This document shows, one piece after another, positions 59,271 through 64,000 of a stretch of 64,000 nucleotides of DNA. Position 1 is the stretch's first letter. Every line of letters starts with the position of its first letter. The stretch comes from Tenebrio molitor. Its lineage: Eukaryota; Arthropoda; Insecta; Coleoptera; Tenebrionidae. Position numbers and translations under genes: made by a program. The stretch lies in NCBI RefSeq assembly GCF_963966145.1, contig NC_091046.1, positions 13,206,001-13,270,000 of the forward strand, in the 5' to 3' direction. Below the pieces are notes generated by a model. The model was not told the DNA's origin. It saw only the letters and a list, made by a program, of their open reading frames with translations, and did not search any database.

Positions 59271-62217
59271 CCATTTTTCAAGTATGCGTCAAAATTCAAA
59301 ACACCGAGATTGTCAAAGCCTACTAGATACCACAATCATTTTGGAACACTATTTCTATCAATAGTTAACGAATTGTTCTCCAAATTTGGCATGATTCTAC
59401 AAAAAAAGTTGGTATTTCATTTACATTGATTTATTTTAATTTTTATTACAATAAAATCTTTCTTCACTTGTGCTGTATATTCCTGTAAGTCTGCGGAAAT
59501 GCACATTTTCACATTAATCTACCTAATCTATCTAATCAAACAAATGAATTTGCTATAATTTGTTGTTTTAGTTGTTACATTAAAATTTATTTTATCTTTA
59601 ATAATGTCCTCTTTTTTTCTTGAAATTGGCTCTAATACCACGAAAAATCTGTAAGCGCGAATTTATGGAGAATAGAGAACATTTTTATGAACCACCTTAC
59701 AATCAATATTTCCGAAAAGCTTTTTTCTCGAGGATAACGAAATGAAGATTTTCATTCATCCTCTTGATTAAATGAGGCGAGGGTGCGTGTTAGGTTGCCG
59801 CTGTCATTATATCGTCAATAAACTAGAGTCTCATGATAGTAAAATTAAATCACCTGTCAATAAAGCAGCAATAGACTAGCAATTTACACAAGCGAACAAC
59901 TGCTGCAAAATACATTCCCCTGTACTTTCGCGGGAAAACGAGGGGCGGCCCGGCCGCACGAGGCAGACAGACAGGGACGGTCGTCAACTTTTAAAACAAT
60001 CGACCTCGTGGAGTGAATACAATTTTAGACACAATCCTCTATGGCGATCCACATGTGCCCCTCACCATGTAAATTGTCAAGCAAGATGAATTGCCAAAAT
60101 TAGTCGGACGAAGCTGCACAGCCACACTGTATTACTAAAATACGAGCAAATTCGATGATTATTAACGCCGTTTTTCCCTCCGTGTCCAGTCGGTTTTGTG
60201 AAATTTTTGATTAATCGAAAACTTTTTTCATATGCTTTGTACGACAGCTGTTCTATTAAAATAAAATGGCAAAGACACGTTTGTATTGAACATAAATCCG
60301 TGTATGCGAACTGAACATGGAAGAATTACGATTTCAATTTGCCAGATTTTTTTGGCCAGTCGAACTTTTATAAAATATCTGTTTTTTATCACAAATTCCG
60401 AAACATGTCACCAACACATGTAAGTAGCGCTGCCGATGTAATACAATATTTTGATTATCTCCCGCTTAGTTTGTAAACCACACTGCGCTGCCCCCAGCTT
60501 TGGTATAGCTGGTTTATTTTTAATTCGGCTATGCAGTAACGGTCTTGTTTTATCAAAACAAAACACTGTTCTGTTTTCGTAATGAAATACAGCATTAATT
60601 TATTGCCATTGCATCGTTCAAAATGCTGACTTGGGATAATAATAATAGAGGCGCTCGTAAGCTAGGACCAAAGCGTTCCGGGTCCACCCAATAAGGCTCT
60701 AATTTGAACATACTCTAGCGAAATAAGAATAAAGCAACAATATTAATATGTTTGCTATGGTATCTGCATTCATCCACCCAACCGTCCATGTACGACATAA
60801 TGAAATTAAATATTAATAAGAAATAAAATTTCAGCAAAAATTTTGTGCACCAATAAAAAATTACACAAAAGTCACATTAGCTTGACAGGATATGACGTGA
60901 ACTTTTTTACGGGGTATCATATTTTATTTCTCTTTCAACCATATGTTGATAAATTTTACAAATAAAAAAATATGCATGTCAAGCTTGAGGGAAAAGTATA
61001 GTAATAAACAGTTTCTTAGGTACTTTAATTAAGACTGCTTCAGATTAAATTCTGCCGCACACATTAATAAGGACAAAAACATTGTTTATTGAGATTTGGC
61101 AAGTTATCAGAATTGTGTGCCTCTAATATGCGGATTCAGCTTTGAAATGATTTGATAAATTTGTAAATGTCAGTCGCATCCTTAACTGACGTTGTCAGTT
61201 CAAACTGACAATTAATAATTTAATTCGGAAATTACAACAATATGTTGAGACAGTTAGTCATGATACTGTTTCTGTTTATGAAAAATATCTAGCGAAATAA
61301 ATATTTTCCTAATAAAAAAAAGTACAACTGAATTTATAATTTTATTTATTTTATTCCCCATTTTCGTCCAAGTTAGAAAATAAGTATTCATGAATAAATT
61401 CGAATTTGGCACTTTTTATTAACTGAAAAAAGCGTTCGCAATTGTGCTTTTTCAAATTTCGAGAATGTTTACAAATTCACGACAATATTGACACAAGCAC
61501 AACAAACACAATTGCTGCTGAAGAAGTAATTTGTAATTACAAAATTAGCCAATTCTATTTCCGCACACAGCTAATGATAAATTGGACGTACCGTAACTTC
61601 ACCAGTTTGCAGCAATTCGCTTAACATAACTCAAATATGTAATCTGTTATTATTAATGACTAAAGTGGAGGTCTTCGCTAGAAGGTATTTATAAAAGAGC
61701 TAAATTGAACTGAATGTCAACAACTCTAAATTTAACACCAGAAAACTACCTTATTGTGGGTTACATGAAATAATTTTATTTGTCACCAGATGTTGTCTGT
61801 GGCTTGCAGCTAACATATTTAGATTTAAAATTTAAAATAACATTTAGTGAAGAAAACTTGTTATTCAGTGAGTCCGTGTGTAGCAGACATTTAAATACAT
61901 ACAGCTATAAAAACATAAAATATTTTATTACTTTGTATATCTAACACGTTTCAACAAATAATTCACTTATAAATGCACTTTCACTGATAAATAACCTATT
62001 TAGTTTTCATTTTAATTTCAAGGCTTCCCTGCAAAAATACAAATACAAATCAGTATCCAAGCGATTGTATTTTCTTGTTACAGAAGAGAATTCGACTGAT
62101 CAGAAAATATCCTTTTGTCTTCTTAATATTATTTTGGCCAGGCTAACAAAACTTCTTTATGAGACTTCCTCGTTGTTAAAAAACACAATATGCAATGCAT
62201 GTTGAACGTGATTTTTG
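59271..62217. other. Non-coding stretch, one GC-rich block
   Basis: No gene is recognised. About 59920-60010 includes GGGGCGGCCCGGCCGCACGA, strikingly GC-rich for this window, without an open frame of note; about 59690-60180 as a whole looks like a candidate regulatory block. This is inference from composition only. Confidence 0.4.
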
Positions 62218-62431
62218 ACTCCTCGATATAAAAATTAGTGCGATTCTGTTTCAAAATTTAGCAAGATTGTTATTGAACAATATTGATTTTGCATAGATCC
62301 AACCAATCAACAGCTTCATATCATAGCAACTACAACATTGTTATACAGCAATATTGGTAAATTTTAAAACAGAATCGCAGCAAATGTTTCATATACATAA
62401 TTACAATGATTCAAACGGATATCGAGGAATA
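62218..62431. repeat. Foldback/MITE with two-part arms
   Basis: Outer words ACTCCTCGATAT and ATATCGAGGAAT, and inner words GCGATTCTGTTTCAAAATTT (62240-62259) and AAATTTTAAAACAGAATCGC (62359-62378), are inverted repeats of each other around a 100-base centre. It is probably a MITE; the target duplication is unclear. Confidence 0.65.
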
Positions 62432-63563
62432 AAATACATGAAGAGAAAAAAAATCTGTTAACAATTTAATAGAGCCATGTTATTGATTAAAAGTATTCCT
62501 ATTATATGAACCTAAATGACCTACATCAATGTCTCAAGCACAATCAATATTTTGTGGTAAATATAAAATACAGAGAACTCGATAGTAAGTAGAGGTTTAT
62601 TGTTTTCTTTCTATTTGTGTAAGAGAATAATATCTTGCACGACTACAAAATTAGAATCCGCTGTTGTAGTTGAAGTTTTACAAAATCCCATCAAATATTC
62701 ATGGATTGGAATTTATAGGGTAGCGAGAATTTGTTGGGCATTAAAAATTTATCGAAGGGGACATTACTTTCATCAAGTGCAACCGGCCCATCCCACCAGA
62801 TCACAACCGCCACCCTTGGGTTTTTGTGGCATGCTAACACGCACACGGACGGACTACTTGTAATCAGTTAACAACTTGTAACTTTGAATGATAATGAAGT
62901 GATTTTTTCAGTCTTAAATGAGTTTCTTATAGACTGTGTTAAAAATAACACAATAGACGCACATTATGTTTATCCAGCGTTGCGATGAAGCTATTTTTTT
63001 CTGGCCGAAAAAGAATTCAGATTTTAATTTTTTGTGTACAACCCTCTACAATATTAATTCCCATTTTCCGACAGCCGAGATTGGCGTCGAATTTTTATTA
63101 CAAGCAGCAACTTTGCAAATAATAATCCAGGCACATTCCTTTCAGATGAATTTTTCATCCAGTTCATTAACGATAGGCTAGTAGATGCGAATAATATTGA
63201 ATTATTTTAACAATAAGTTCAAACATTTACATATTTGTTAAAATAGAGTTTTTCCACGCTATCAAACTAGCACGTTACTACAAATAAGTAAGTTCCCAGA
63301 AATATAATAATCATATTGGTACAAAAGGTATATTTTAACTTTATCACAACACAATGTCATGTTTTACTTCTTGCAATATTTACTAGTTTTTTATTTTTTA
63401 ATCTGTCATTTTAGTATTGTTTGCAGAAATGTTAGTTTCTTATAATAGTTTGCATTAATGAAACAAGTATATTTCATTCATTAATAGGTGATTTATCAGT
63501 ATCACTTTATCACCCGACTCCAAAATTTTTAATTTTTTAACTAGATTTATTTCTCTTGCAAGA
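62432..63563. other. Non-coding stretch
   Basis: AT-rich; open frames of 71-87 codons show no similarity that I recognise. Confidence 0.45.
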
Positions 63564-63565
63564 TA

Positions 63566-64000
63566 CAGGTGTCCCAAAAATGGCGCACTAACGGTGCACT
63601 ACGATATAGAAGAGACGTAAACAGAGGATCAAAAGACTTTCCAAAAAATGTGACATTCCTGTTGCCATTGAAAACTCTTGAATTGTCTCCCCCCCTTGCA
63701 TTGCTACTTAGTGAAATATAAATAAATGTAATCTACTCGTATGTCAAAAGACGACAACTTAGCAATACAAATTACCTGTCCCAGGATTTTTGTAAAAAAT
63801 GAACGTTATAAATTTAAGTAATTTAATCCTTACTTTAGACTCGTACTATTTATTTCAACAATTTAACATTAATTTTGTAATGTTTAATTGTGTAGTTTCT
63901 AGTGTAGTTGCTAAGGATAATTAAAAGTCGCTTTGCTTTTCTGTCGCCAATGGTAAAATAACGTCATCCCAATTAACACTTGTGCCACTTCCTCCTACCG
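63566..64000 (+). mobile_element. Left part of a TIR element cut by the window edge
   Basis: After TA at 63564-63565 the sequence CAGGTGTCCCAAAAATGGCG, then CACTAACGGTGCACTA, matches the right end of the 45724-48147 element inverted. The other end is not in the window, so length and contents cannot be judged. Confidence 0.65.

Overview
The window is visibly AT-rich eukaryotic DNA. It has no long open reading frames, no operon structure, no recognisable rRNA, tRNA or CRISPR, and many terminal-inverted-repeat (TIR) DNA transposons with TA target duplications. The coding remnants are arthropod in type: IS630/Tc1/mariner transposases with a DUF4817-like N-terminus, a THAP domain with the insect-style AVPS tail, and the C-terminus of a restriction-like-endonuclease (R2/R4-type) non-LTR retrotransposon. 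My best guess is an insect, perhaps a beetle; the order is inference. I cannot name a single host protein-coding gene. The DNA is most likely intergenic or lies inside a large intron.

Layout. 1-7.4 kb: unique AT-rich sequence with a three-level nest of TIR elements (1179-2317), one candidate spliced exon (3802-3891) and a foldback (6133-6262). 7.4-10.2 kb: a small MITE and a GC-richer island. 10.25-12.73 kb: a composite with about 770-bp inverted arms and four copies of one unit. 12.7-22.9 kb: mostly unique, with a pogo-like MITE at 16971-17742. 22.9-26.2 kb: a nearly complete DD41D-type transposon (22921-24519) followed by three short elements. 26.2-36.4 kb: mostly unique, with one MITE carrying a transposase relic and two foldbacks. 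36.4-41.9 kb: a dense cluster, namely a Tc1-derived element, a MITE, a tyrosine-recombinase (Crypton-like) relic, then three elements lying end to end with a fourth nested inside. 45.7-48.15 kb: a nest holding a deleted second copy of the 22.9-kb transposon, itself split by a 154-bp MITE. 50.9-51.8 kb: a broken THAP gene and a candidate minus-strand exon. 52.4-59.3 kb: a second decayed DD41D-type transposon, an R2/R4-type LINE tail, a candidate minus-strand exon at 56.9-57.0 kb, and three MITEs. 59.3-64 kb: mostly unique, with one foldback and the left end of an element that runs off the window.

How the parts relate. The two larger transposons supply transposase relics (HTH, then a DDD catalytic core with 41 residues between the second and third Asp). 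Many smaller elements share the same TA duplication and a similar outer motif (CAGGGTGTCC or CCGGGTGTCC), so they look like non-autonomous passengers of related families. Every transposase seen here is broken, so none should be active from this locus. The least explained items are the long inverted-repeat composite, a set of short foldbacks with a similar CGAG-rich centre, and three candidate spliced exons with no recognised product.
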